Assembly: GCF_038967635.1 (NCBI RefSeq)
Contig: NZ_CP152413.1
Span: 7,816,001-7,880,000, forward strand
Source: Bradyrhizobium sp. B124
GTDB lineage: Bacteria; Pseudomonadota; Alphaproteobacteria; Rhizobiales; Xanthobacteraceae
Direction: 5' to 3'
Length of the DNA: 64,000 nt
The notes under the pieces: generated by a model
The model's database searches: none
What the model was told of the DNA's origin: nothing
What the model saw: the letters and a program-made list of their open reading frames with translations, nothing else
Program-made: the position numbers and the translations under genes
Part shown: positions 8,446 through 17,080 of the stretch, one piece after another
Layout of the letters: every line of letters starts with the position of its first letter
How positions within the stretch are numbered: the stretch's first letter is position 1

Positions 8446-9477
8446 ATGGACGACCATTCGGACGACATAAGACGACCGTTGTCGCCGCGTATCGAAGTGT
8501 ATGCTGGCGTAGGTCGAAAGCGCTGGCCGGATGATTTGAAGGCACAGATTGCGGCGGAAAGCCTCGAGCCGGGTGCGATTGTCACAGATGTCGCCCGCCG
8601 CCATGGCTGCCGGCCCCAGCAGGTGCATGACTGGCGCCGTCGAGCGCGTTTGGGCCAGTTGGTGCTGCCGGCTTCGGCGGATACCTTATCGTTTGTGCCT
8701 TTGGTACCGGAAACGACGCTACCGGCGGCTGCGGAGCCCTCCGTGTCGCCGGTAGCAGCCGTCGTTAGCATCGTTGGTTTGGATTTGGCTAAGAACGTGT
8801 TTCAGGTCCACGGCGCGGGGCAGGATGGAAGGATGGTCCTGCGTAAAGAGCTCAACCGCAGCAGATTGCTCGAGTTTTTCGCCAAGTTGCCAAGGTGTGT
8901 GGTTGCGATGGAGGCCTGCGCCAGCGCTCACTATTGGGGACGGGAGATCGGTAAATTGGGGCACGAGGTCCGGCTGATCCATCCCTCCTACGTGAAGCCC
9001 TTCGTTAAGCGTCAGAAGAACGATGCAGCGGATGCGGAAGCGATCGCCGAAGCCGCGTCTCGACCAACGATGCGCTTTGTCGGCGTCAAGAGCGCCGAGA
9101 AGCAAGCCTCTTCCATGGCATTCAAGGTTCGTGATCTCTTGGTTCGACAGCGTACACAGGCGATTAATGCTTTGCGCGGACATCTTGCGGAATACGGCTT
9201 GATCGTTGCTCAGGGCGTGAGACATATCCCCCGCCTGGATGAGCTCTTGGCAGCATATCCGGACCTGCCCGATCTTGCTCGTGGCCTTTGCCAGAATCTC
9301 TTGAGGCATGTGGAAGCCCTGTCGCAGCAGATAGCAGAGCTGGAGAAGGGGCGTAAGCGGCAAAGAGACCCCCGTCTGGCGGAGTGGGTGAGCGATCGGC
9401 TATCGGCTGCTGAGTTTGTGAGCCGATGTGAGCTTCTATGTCTGCGCCTAGTTCTGGAACTAGAACCTTCCATATGA
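8446..9477 (+). pseudogene. Chimeric frame: IS66 TnpA N-terminus fused in frame to truncated IS110 transposase
   Basis: The first ~105 residues are IS66 OrfA with its HTH (WPDDLKAQIAAESLEPGAIV, then VARRHGCRPQQVHDWRRRAR). At about 8765 the frame switches without a stop to the N-terminal DEDD domain of an IS110 transposase (IVGLDLAKNVFQVHG, VAMEACASAHYWGRE, KPFVKRQKNDAADAEAIAEA). The IS110 part stops being recognisable near 9350, before the Ser-containing C-terminal domain. The last ~40 codons run into the left end of the next IS66 element. An IS110 inserted in tnpA and was then truncated. A function for the fusion is unlikely but the frame is open. Confidence 0.75.
9411..9456 (+). repeat. Short dispersed repeat, copy 1 (second at 23809-23854)
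   Basis: About 46 bases starting CTGAGTTTGTGAGCC and ending in CGCCTAGTTCTGG recur with few differences at 23809. Here the repeat lies at the left boundary of the second IS66 remnant, so it is probably an IS66 end. The 23.8 kb copy is all that remains of another element. Confidence 0.6.
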
Positions 9478-9821
9478 TCGAAGCGGTCGCCGACCGTCTT
9501 GAGGGAGCGCCGCGTCAGCTTCGCCGACGCTGGTCGGACGAGTTCAAGGCGCAAGTTGTGACAGAGGCGCTGGAGCCTGGCGCGAGCGTCTCGGCGATCG
9601 CCCGCCGGATCGGCATTCACCCGTCGCAGCTGTTCGCCTGGCGCCGTGATGCTCGGGCCGAGCGGCATTATCGCTCGCGGCCCTCGAGTTGCGAGGGTGT
9701 GGTGGCTTCTGTGGCAGGCGCGGTGATCGAAATTGCGATTGGCGAGGTGGTCGTGCGCGCCGGCGTGGATGTTGACGAGGCGCACTTGCAGCGGGTGATC
9801 CGGGCGGTCCGTTCGGCATGA
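9474..9821 (+). CDS. tnpA: IS66 family accessory protein TnpA (OrfA)
   Basis: About 115 residues with an IS66 OrfA helix-turn-helix (WSDEFKAQVVTEALEPGASV, AIARRIGIHPSQLFAWRRDA) and the conserved C-terminal segment IEIAIGEVVVRAGVDVDEAHLQRVIRAVR. An alternative in-frame ATG lies at 9438. The stop overlaps the tnpB start (ATGA, 9818-9821), as usual in IS66. The gene is intact but belongs to an element whose tnpC is deleted. Confidence 0.85.
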   Translation: MIEAVADRLEGAPRQLRRRWSDEFKAQVVTEALEPGASVSAIARRIGIHPSQLFAWRRDARAERHYRSRPSSCEGVVASVAGAVIEIAIGEVVVRAGVDVDEAHLQRVIRAVRSA

Positions 9822-10162
9822 TCCCCTCTGGTGTGAAGGTGTTCCTGGCCAGCCATCCAGTCGACTTCCGCAAGGGTATCGATGGCCTTGTTGCGCTGGT
9901 GCGCGATGCGGGCTCAGATCCGTTCGACGGTGCGCTTTATGTCTTCCGGGCCAAAAGAGCCGACAGAATAAAGATCGTATGGTGGAATGGCTCCGGCGTG
10001 TGCCTCTATTTAAAACTGCTTGAAAAGGCGAAGTTCTGCTGGCCGCGGATCGGGCATCATCGGGTGCAGATGAATCCTGCGCAGTTGATGGCACTGGTGG
10101 ATGGAATGGACTGGAAGCGGGTCCGGACCGTGGCGGTCAAGCCGTCGGAGATTGTTGGGTAA
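9818..10162 (+). CDS. tnpB: IS66 family accessory protein TnpB
   Basis: A 114-residue protein with the family signature from the start: VKVFLASHPVDFRKGIDGL, then FRAKRADRIKIVWWNGSGVCLYLKLLEKAKFCWP. TnpB is required with TnpA and TnpC for IS66 transposition. It is intact and coupled to tnpA. Because the adjoining tnpC is broken, this copy could only act in trans. Confidence 0.9.
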   Translation: MIPSGVKVFLASHPVDFRKGIDGLVALVRDAGSDPFDGALYVFRAKRADRIKIVWWNGSGVCLYLKLLEKAKFCWPRIGHHRVQMNPAQLMALVDGMDWKRVRTVAVKPSEIVG

Positions 10163-10236
10163 AAGCGCTGCGGCGAAGTGAATCAGTGAGCTGAAAAGGC
10201 AAGAGAACCGGGGCAAAATGTGCTCGGGTCGGGCCA

Positions 10237-10985
10237 ATGACGCCGCCGCCCGATCTCAGCCTCCCGAATGACATAGAGACGCTGAAGGCCATGGTACTTG
10301 CCATGGCCGAGAAGGCGGCCCGCGCCGATGCTCTGGAGAGCGAAGTCGCCGATCTCAGGGCGCGCAACGCCGATGCCGATGCGCGCATCGCGCGGCTGAC
10401 GCAGATCCTGAAGGCCTTCGACCGCGCCCGGTTCGGCCGACGATCGGAAAAGCTCGGCTCTGCGAACGGTGACGATGAACAGCAGAGCTTTGTCTTCGAG
10501 GAAATCGAGACCGGCATCGCTGCGATCAAGGCCCAGGTCAGCAAGGGCCGTGAGCAGGCGGACGGCAAGCGTGCACCGCGTCGGCGCAAGGGCTTTGCGC
10601 CCCATCTGGAACGGATCGAAACGGTCATTGAGCCGGAAGAGCTGGCTGAGCATGCCGGCAAGCAGAAGGTGCTGATCGGCGAGGACGTGTCGGAGCGTCT
10701 GGATGTGGTGCCGGTGAAGTTCCGTGTGATCGTCACGCGCCGTGCCATACCAAACCCGTTCGGCATAGTTCGGCGGGCGGCATAAACCTGCAAGATCAAC
10801 GACGTTGATCCGCTGGGCTACCTCACCGACGTCACGATCAGCTTGCTTTGGGCTTACCGAAGGCAAGAACTCAAGCCGTGGCCTGAAGACGACGGTTACC
10901 GCTTGACTGTCTCACTGACGTCCTGACCAGGATCGTCTGCGGTCATCCCAACCGCGACATCGACGAGCTGCCGACCTGGGCAAAG
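10237..10985 (+). pseudogene. IS66 TnpC transposase with internal deletion
   Basis: The first ~180 residues are the TnpC N-terminal part, including the coiled leucine-rich start (DIETLKAMVLAMAEKAARAD), FDRARFGRRSEKL and the region before the zinc-binding domain. The frame stops at 10785. Immediately after the stop the same strand encodes CKINDVDPLGYLTDV (~10787-10835) and later LTRIVCGHPNRDIDEL (~10920-10970), both from the extreme C-terminus of TnpC. The DDE core, about 300 residues, is missing. The C-terminal piece also seems partly duplicated and shuffled. Confidence 0.75.
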
Positions 10986-12241
10986 CAACTAAATCCCTCT
11001 AAGCCGTGGCCTAAGAGCGACGCGGAAGCGGCTGACGCATATGTGTGTTTTTAGTGACCGGCCACCGAGGGCTCATGCCGTCTTAAGCCCGCGAACTGGA
11101 CTTCTTTGACAGCGAAACAACCGCTCTTAATGCGCGAGTATTCACCATCCTCGGCCACTAACTCGGAACCATGCTGGCACCAGGTCGCGGTCATGCATCG
11201 CGAATTCTTCGGCAACCGTCGACAGTTTCGGTAGGGCCAGAGCTTGCCGCGATCGATCGCCAGAGTACATCAATGATTTCCAGCACGCGTTCTCTTGCCG
11301 ACAAGACTCGCCCTTGATGTGATTGATGACGAAGTATGCCCTCATCAGGCGAAGTCCCGGGTTGCGAAGCGGACGAGTTTCCGGTGAACGAAGAGCGCGT
11401 GATCACCGGCGGCCCGCTGGAGCTGTGGGCTCGTTTAGGTTGCGATGCGGCCGGATCGGGCCGCTTCATGTCACGCTCTTTGCCGGCAGCTGGTCCTGCC
11501 GCCGGAACGCCGCCCACAAAGACCGGATTTTGTCGGCGATGAGCGGATGCCTTCCGGCGTTACTCATGCCGAGGGTCCTGCCGACGCTGTCCATTTGCTC
11601 ATACGAAGCCCGTCACTCCAGCAACACCACCGTTCTACAGGGCATTTGTAAGGCTTGCAGCAGTGCGCATTTCCTGGCGAACGGTTCATTCCACCTTGAG
11701 CGCTCGTGGCAAGCACCCAAGGATCAGTAACAGTATCACAGCTGATGACAAGGCCGACCATTGATCTCCTCAAGATTAAGAAACGCGTGCCGAAAATGGT
11801 CTCCTCGCCGATGGTTGCGCTATCTTGTCCCCTGTTTTCGGCGGTAATGGACGGTAGCGCGCGGCTCGAAGCCATGCTGGGAGCACGATTGACGAGTGCG
11901 TGTAGCCCATCGGCAACCCTCGCCGAAAACAGTGGTGTTCATCCAGAGCCGCGCCATCACGGCGAAGGATTCTTTTAGATCTTGATCGACAACTAAGTGG
12001 GTCGAAATCAGCGATAGTAGCCGAGCACCAGGACTCACTCGGATACTGTGAATGACAGAAGACTATGGGCATTAGTAGGTTCTTCGCTTCCGGTTCTTAG
12101 GTAAGTGAGTGGAGTATCTCGGGAAGACTGGTTAGCGCAACGCCGAAAAGTGGCGCACGCTTCGGTCACTGTATCCAGAGCCAGCAAGATCTGTGAGTAG
12201 CATGCTTGCTTGGAATAACTTACCAGCGAAGGAAGGCGACT
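10986..12241. other. 1.25-kb stretch without a recognisable gene
   Basis: Several open frames of 70-135 codons overlap on both strands (for example plus 11323-11730 and minus 11776-12072). None has recognisable motifs or a convincing ribosome binding site. The final ~60 bases hold the leader of the EctB-like gene, with GGAAGG just before its ATG. I read the rest as decayed sequence between IS66 debris and the aminotransferase gene. Confidence 0.4.
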
Positions 12242-13540
12242 ATGAATGAAACGACTGGTGAGCCACTTGGTATGCAGTCTTTGGAAAAGCTGGAATCAAA
12301 TGTTCGCTCATACTCACGTTCATTTCCGGCAATTTTCAGTCGAGCGCGCGGCTCAATTATAAAGACGGAGGCTGGTCAAGAGGCCATTGACTTTCTCTCC
12401 GGTGCCGGAGCGCTGAACTACGGCCACAACAATCACCGAATCAAAACTGCTCTTACGGAGTATCTAGCGTCGGATGCCGTAATCCATGGACTAGACATGG
12501 TAACTCCCGCAAAAATTGAGTTCATGGAGACGTTCAGCTCTGTCATACTTCGCGAACGAGGGCTGCACTACCGTTTCCAATTCACTGGGCCAACTGGTGC
12601 CAATGCTATTGAAGCGGCATTGAAGCTCTCACGGAGAGTCACCGGACGCCAAAATATCATTTCATTCACGCATGGATACCACGGCGCCAGCTTAGGGGCG
12701 CTTGCTGTGAGCGGTAATCGATTTTATCGCGCGGCCAGCGGTGCTTTTTTGTTTGGCGCAACTTTCATGCCCTACGATGGCTATCTTGGGCCAAGTGTTG
12801 ATACGGTGGGCTATCTACGAAAAGTATTGACGGACGAGAGTAGCGGCATCGATCGTCCCGCTGCCATTCTCGTCGAAACTGTGCAGGGAGAAGGGGGCAT
12901 AAATGTTGCTCGCAAGGAATGGTTGCAGGCAGTTCAGGCCACGGCAAAAGATATTGACGCCCTTTTCATTGTTGATGATATCCAGATGGGTTGTGGTCGG
13001 ACAGGTGAATTCTTCAGCTTCGAGTTTGCAGCGTTGTCCCCAGATATTGTCGTGCTGTCGAAATCACTCAGTGGGTATGGTCTGCCACTATCAATGTTGT
13101 TGATCAAAGAGGAGTACGACGCATGGCGGCCAGGGGAACACCCCGGCACGTTTCGAGGAAACAACTTTGCGCTTGTGTCTGCCACCGCCGCTGTAGACAT
13201 TTATTGGCGCAGCCAAACTTTGTCGCAGGAAGTGCTACGCAAGGGGGAACTTATGCGGCGTCGACTGGAGGGCATTGCATCCAGTCACTGCAACAATTTT
13301 GCCGTTCGAGGGCGCGGCATGGTGCTCGGGTTTGATTGCCGAACGGCAGAGATTGCAGAGTCTACGGTGCGCAAGGCCTTTGAGAAGGGGTTGATTATCG
13401 AACGATGTGGGCCCATTGATCAGGTTATAAAGTTTTTGCCAGCACTCACGATCGATCCTGAAACATTGACTCAAGGAATTGATATTTTCGAGGAGTCTTT
13501 GGCGGAAACCCTGAAACAAGCTGGGTCGGTAGTGGATTGA
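12242..13540 (+). CDS. ectB: Diaminobutyrate-2-oxoglutarate aminotransferase, EctB family
   Basis: A 432-residue class III PLP aminotransferase. It should convert L-aspartate 4-semialdehyde plus glutamate to L-2,4-diaminobutyrate. EctB hallmarks are visible in order: VRSYSRSFPAIF near the start, FLSGAGALNYGHNN, FTGPTGANAIEAALKLSRRV, ETVQGEGGINVA, VDDIQMGCGRTGEFFSFE, the PLP lysine in VLSKSLSGYGLPLS (~Lys272) and GEHPGTFRGNN. The start ATG 12242 follows GGAAGGCGACT, and an earlier in-frame ATG at 12206 lacks a good site. Its substrate is the product of the Asd encoded at 5600, but ectA (acetyltransferase) and ectC (ectoine synthase) are not in the window. Base composition looks AT-richer than the IS elements around it, in line with asd and the kinase. 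Confidence 0.9.
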   Translation: MNETTGEPLGMQSLEKLESNVRSYSRSFPAIFSRARGSIIKTEAGQEAIDFLSGAGALNYGHNNHRIKTALTEYLASDAVIHGLDMVTPAKIEFMETFSSVILRERGLHYRFQFTGPTGANAIEAALKLSRRVTGRQNIISFTHGYHGASLGALAVSGNRFYRAASGAFLFGATFMPYDGYLGPSVDTVGYLRKVLTDESSGIDRPAAILVETVQGEGGINVARKEWLQAVQATAKDIDALFIVDDIQMGCGRTGEFFSFEFAALSPDIVVLSKSLSGYGLPLSMLLIKEEYDAWRPGEHPGTFRGNNFALVSATAAVDIYWRSQTLSQEVLRKGELMRRRLEGIASSHCNNFAVRGRGMVLGFDCRTAEIAESTVRKAFEKGLIIERCGPIDQVIKFLPALTIDPETLTQGIDIFEESLAETLKQAGSVVD

Positions 13541-13544
13541 ATCG

Positions 13545-13902
13545 TGGTGTTCGTCCGGATGACCAATAGGGCGTGGCCGCGTGACGGGTCGCGGGCACCG
13601 AAGGTGCAGCACAGGCGGAGTCCGTGGAGATATCCAGCGCCGCTGGCCAGGGCCTGCCAGTGATCGATGGTCCAGGTGAATCGTCGTTTTATGAGCTGCA
13701 GCGCAGTTCGTCGATGCCTGTCAAGGAGGCGGTGAACCGTTCCAGCGCGTGAGCAAGTAGTCCATCGGCTTGGCGAGGTCGTTGCGACGCGAGAGGTTGA
13801 CGCGCCACTCGCGCATCCAGGTTTCAAAATCGGCGACCAACGGTGCGCTCAGCTCCCGGCAGGTCGTCCGGCGCCGTTCGGGGCTTTGGCCGTTGATGCC
13901 TC
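13545..13902 (-). pseudogene. Older IS66 TnpC, C-terminal fragment (split by the complete IS66)
   Basis: The minus strand encodes INGQSPERRRTTCRELSAPL and VADFETWMREWRVNLSRRND followed by LAKPMDYLLTRW, the typical segment after the DDE core of TnpC. Further degraded sequence runs toward 13545. The upstream half of the same transposase lies at 17081-17640, also on the minus strand. The two halves were separated by insertion of the complete IS66 at 13911-17072. Confidence 0.75.
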
Positions 13903-13910
13903 GTTCAACC
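13903..13910. repeat. IS66 target-site duplication, left copy
   Basis: GTTCAACC, identical to 17073-17080. Eight-base duplications are characteristic of IS66-family insertion. Confidence 0.9.
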
Positions 13911-13995
13911 GTAACCGGCATGAGGGCCTCACCTCGCAGTGACGAAGCTTGTCTGCGATACAGGCTGGCAAGAGCTGATCGGTGGAGGTGGCGCG

Positions 13996-14457
13996 ATGGC
14001 AAATGCCATGCTTGATGCCAGGCAGGAAGGTGACTCTTATCGCCGCGTTGAGGTGATCACTGGGGAGCGCCGGCGGCGACGGTGGACGAGCGAGGAGAAG
14101 GCCCGGATCGCGGCAGAGAGCTTTGAGGAGGGGGCGAACATCTCCGAGGTGGCGCGGCGCAATGGCGTCTCTCGCGGACTGCTCACGGTGTGGCGCCGCC
14201 AGGTAGCGGCGGCGCTGGCCGGCAAAGCCCAGAACTTCGTGCCTATCCAAATTGGCGCCGAGAGCGATGGCGGGAGGGTTGGCAAGTCCGAGTGTATTTC
14301 GCCGGTACAGACGAAGCCCGTGGAGATTGCCACGCCGCCGGCCAAGGTCTGTGGAGTGGTCGAGATCGAGGTGAACGGGGCGCGCATCCGGGTCGAGCCG
14401 GGGGTGGAACTGGCGACGCTTTCGGTGGTGCTATCGGCGCTTCGAGGGATCCGGTGA
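13996..14457 (+). CDS. tnpA: IS66 TnpA (OrfA)
   Basis: A 153-residue protein with the OrfA HTH (WTSEEKARIAAESFEEGANI, then VARRNGVSRGLLTVWRRQ) and a C-terminal segment VEIEVNGARIRVEPGVELATLS. ATG 13996 is chosen because conserved sequence begins soon after it; an upstream in-frame start exists at 13939. The stop codon overlaps the GTG of tnpB (GTGA at 14454-14457). Confidence 0.88.
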   Translation: MANAMLDARQEGDSYRRVEVITGERRRRRWTSEEKARIAAESFEEGANISEVARRNGVSRGLLTVWRRQVAAALAGKAQNFVPIQIGAESDGGRVGKSECISPVQTKPVEIATPPAKVCGVVEIEVNGARIRVEPGVELATLSVVLSALRGIR

Positions 14458-14807
14458 TTGCTCTACGGTCAGACCTCAAGGTGGTGCTGGCGGCCCAGCC
14501 GGTCGACTTTCGTAAGTCGGTGCATACGCTGTCGGCGCTGGTGAGCGAAGCACTGCGCGCGAACCCATATTGCGGCGACGTCTTCGTGTTCCGCAGCAAG
14601 CGCATGGACAGAGTGAAGCTTCTGGCGTGGGACGGCAGCGGCATGGTGTTGGTAACGAAGTGGTTGCACCAGGGGCGTTTCACCTGGCCGCCGATCCGCG
14701 ACGGCGTTGTGCATCTCAGTGCGACGCAGCTTGCGATGCTACTCGACGGGCTCGAGTGGACGCGTGTGTCGCCCAAGCCTGTGAAGCAGCCGGCCATTGT
14801 CGGCTGA
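14454..14807 (+). CDS. tnpB: IS66 TnpB
   Basis: A 117-residue protein starting at GTG 14454, which overlaps the tnpA stop. It carries the TnpB core: LKVVLAAQPVDFRKSVHTL, FRSKRMDRVKLLAWDGSGMV and FTWPPIRDGVVHLS. The frame extends far upstream of this GTG, but that part only shadows tnpA in another frame. Confidence 0.9.
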   Translation: MIALRSDLKVVLAAQPVDFRKSVHTLSALVSEALRANPYCGDVFVFRSKRMDRVKLLAWDGSGMVLVTKWLHQGRFTWPPIRDGVVHLSATQLAMLLDGLEWTRVSPKPVKQPAIVG

Positions 14808-14842
14808 GAAGTGAGGATTTCACTGGAGCATGGGTCGCACGG

Positions 14843-16420
14843 ATGTATCGTCTGGTCATGGCGATTCGCCCCGACACTCTCCCGACCGATCCGGCAGCTC
14901 TGACCGAGATGGTGCTCGCGCTTGACGCTGAGAACGAGACGCTGCGCGTAGCAATGCAAACGTTCAAGGACATGATCTTCGGGAAGCGCTCGGAGCGGCT
15001 TGCCGCGCTCGTGGCCGAGCAGCTCGCGCTTGAGCTTGGCGATCTTGAGACCGACGTCACGCCGCCTGCAGCTGCCAACGACGATGCAGCTGCGGCAAAG
15101 CCGCCCGGCAAGCCACTGCGGAAGAAGGCGCGCCGCAACATCGGCGCGCTTCCAAAGCACCTGCCGCGCTGTGAGCATGTGCTGGAGCCGGAGGCGACCG
15201 CATGCCCGTGTTGCCAGGGCCAGCTTCACAAGATCGGCGAGGACGTCAGCGAGGTGCTGGACATCATCCCGGCGATCCTGCGGGTGCTGCGGACGGTCCG
15301 TCCCAAGTACGGCTGCCGCCGCTGCACCGATGGTGTGATCCAGGCGAAGGTGCTGCCGCGCCTGATCGAGAGCGGCATGGCTTCGACCGCACTCGTGAGC
15401 CACGTGGTAGTCTCGAAGTTCGCCTGGTATCTGCCGCTGTACCGACAGGTGCAAATTCTGGCCGGCCAGGGTGTCCATCTCGACCGGGCGACGCTTGCCG
15501 GCTGGGTGAAGCGTGCGGCCTGGTGGCTCAGGAGCCTCTATGCGCTTCAGCTGCGCACGATCCAGACCGCGCCGCGCCTGTTCTGCGACGAGACGCCGAT
15601 GCCGGTGCTCGATCCCGGACGACATCGCCCGCGCATCTGCCAGTTCTGGGCGCATGCCATGGATGACCGGCCATGGGGCGGTCCCTCGCCGCCGGCGGTG
15701 GCCTACGTGTTCGCCGACGGCCGCGGCACGGCGGAGATCGCCAGACAGTTGATGGGCTTTTCCGGCATTCTGCAGGTCGACGGTTATGCCGCCTACAAAG
15801 CGCTCGCCCGCGATCATGGCGGCGCGATCCAACTCGCCTTTTGTCTCGCCCACGCCCGCCGCAAATTCGTCGAGGTGTATAAGACGACCCAGTCGCCGTT
15901 CGCGCGCGAAGTGATCGAGCGCCTGCAGGCGGTCTATGCCATCGAAGCAGAGATCCGTGGCAGCAGTGCCGAGCAGCGGCTGGCCACCCGCGGCACCAGG
16001 TCCGCTCCATTGATGGAGGCGCTCAGGACGTGCCTGACCGCAATGGTCGGCCAGCTCTTCTCCCAATCGAAGCTGGCGGAGGCCATCAACTACGCACTCA
16101 ATCACTGGGACGGGTTGACGCTGTTTCTCCGCGACGGCCGTGTCGAAGTTGACAGCAACACAGTCGAGCGTTCCATGCGCCCGATTGCGATGGGAAGACG
16201 CAACTCATTGTTCAGCGGCAGCGAAGGCGGCGCCGAGAGCTGGGCGATCCTGGCGTCGCTCGTGAACACGGCAAAACTCCATGAGCTCGACCCGCAGGCC
16301 TACCTGACCGATGTGCTGGAGCGCATCGTGTCTGGGCGAACCAAGAGCCATCAGCTGCACGAGCTGCTCGCCTGGAACTGGAAGGCGGCGCGCCGGCACA
16401 CACCGCAGGCAGCGGCATGA
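14843..16420 (+). CDS. tnpC: IS66 transposase TnpC
   Basis: A 525-residue DDE transposase of full length. In order: an N-terminal leucine-rich helix (~10-50) with KDMIFGKRSERLAAL; a zinc-binding domain with CPCCQGQ and CRRC (~110-155); the core with LFCDETPMPVLDPG (first catalytic Asp), ILQVDGYAAYKAL (second Asp), FCLAHARRKFVE, and VDSNTVERSMRPIAMGRRNSL, where the Glu completes the triad; then the C-terminal LDPQAYLTDVLERI. ATG 14843 begins 36 bases after tnpB. The stop overlaps the passenger gene start (ATGA, 16417-16420). Confidence 0.94.
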   Translation: MYRLVMAIRPDTLPTDPAALTEMVLALDAENETLRVAMQTFKDMIFGKRSERLAALVAEQLALELGDLETDVTPPAAANDDAAAAKPPGKPLRKKARRNIGALPKHLPRCEHVLEPEATACPCCQGQLHKIGEDVSEVLDIIPAILRVLRTVRPKYGCRRCTDGVIQAKVLPRLIESGMASTALVSHVVVSKFAWYLPLYRQVQILAGQGVHLDRATLAGWVKRAAWWLRSLYALQLRTIQTAPRLFCDETPMPVLDPGRHRPRICQFWAHAMDDRPWGGPSPPAVAYVFADGRGTAEIARQLMGFSGILQVDGYAAYKALARDHGGAIQLAFCLAHARRKFVEVYKTTQSPFAREVIERLQAVYAIEAEIRGSSAEQRLATRGTRSAPLMEALRTCLTAMVGQLFSQSKLAEAINYALNHWDGLTLFLRDGRVEVDSNTVERSMRPIAMGRRNSLFSGSEGGAESWAILASLVNTAKLHELDPQAYLTDVLERIVSGRTKSHQLHELLAWNWKAARRHTPQAAA

Positions 16421-17040
16421 GCCCACGTCGCCATAAGGCAGCATCGTCGATGGCGTCAGCCGCGATGTCGCTTGCGGAGCTCGAGCGATGGCTCCACGAT
16501 CGCGTCGATCGCCATCCTGCCGCCACCAGCATTCCCATGCTCGACGGCTATACCGCCGCGATCGTGGCCGGACCGGTGTCGATGAGCCCGCTCGATTGGA
16601 TCTGCCCGCTGCTCGCGATCGATGCCGACGCTTTCAACCATGGCGGCACGCCGGAGTTCGCCGCGATCTCCGCCGTCGCGCTGCGCCACAACGACATCAG
16701 CAACACCCTCTCGACTGCCCCCGATCGGTTCGAGCCGATGCACCGGCGCGACCCCAGCGGCAACATCGATGCGCATCCCTGGTGCCAGGGTTTCTATGCT
16801 GCGATGCGGCTCAGACTGTCGGCGTGGGCGCCGTTGCTCGACGTCAACAACGTCAATCACGGCCTGCTGCTGCCCATCCTGCTGCATTGTCGCGACGATC
16901 AGGCCCGTCCGCTGCTCGGACCGCCACGAAGCGGTCGCAAAACCGAGGATTTCCTCCGTAACGCCTACCTCGATATCCCAGCCGTCGTCGAGGCGCTGCG
17001 CCAGCACTGGATGCCCATCCGCTACGCCCGCGACCGCTAA
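16417..17040 (+). CDS. UPF0149-like IS66 passenger protein
   Basis: A 207-residue protein coupled to tnpC by a 4-base overlap and ending 32 bases before the right inverted repeat. The sequence resembles the UPF0149/YecA family: an N-terminal helix LAELERWLHDR, LDGYTAAIVAGPVSMSPLDW, and a WCQGFYAAMRLR segment. No zinc-binding SEC-C tail is present. Such proteins travel as a fourth gene in some rhizobial IS66 elements. Their role in transposition is unknown. Confidence 0.75.
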   Translation: MSPRRHKAASSMASAAMSLAELERWLHDRVDRHPAATSIPMLDGYTAAIVAGPVSMSPLDWICPLLAIDADAFNHGGTPEFAAISAVALRHNDISNTLSTAPDRFEPMHRRDPSGNIDAHPWCQGFYAAMRLRLSAWAPLLDVNNVNHGLLLPILLHCRDDQARPLLGPPRSGRKTEDFLRNAYLDIPAVVEALRQHWMPIRYARDR

Positions 17041-17072
17041 TCATCGCGGACGTGGGAGCTCATACCGGTTAC

Positions 17073-17080
17073 GTTCAACC
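17073..17080. repeat. IS66 target-site duplication, right copy
   Basis: GTTCAACC, matching 13903-13910 exactly. Confidence 0.9.

Larger units (their letters stand above)
13911..17072 (+). mobile_element. Complete IS66-family element with four genes
   Basis: A 3162-base element with inverted ends GTAACCGGCATGAG (13911) and CTCATACCGGTTAC (ending 17072), and an exact 8-base target duplication GTTCAACC on both sides. It carries tnpA, tnpB, tnpC and a UPF0149-type passenger, all on the plus strand with overlapping starts. All frames are intact, so it could be active. It lies inside the tnpC of an older, reversed IS66 element. Confidence 0.93.

Noticed and set aside
14243..16105. Long minus-strand open frame (620 codons) opposite IS66 tnpC
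   Set aside because: It is the antisense shadow of the intact tnpB/tnpC genes, has no recognisable motif and is caused by high-GC third positions.
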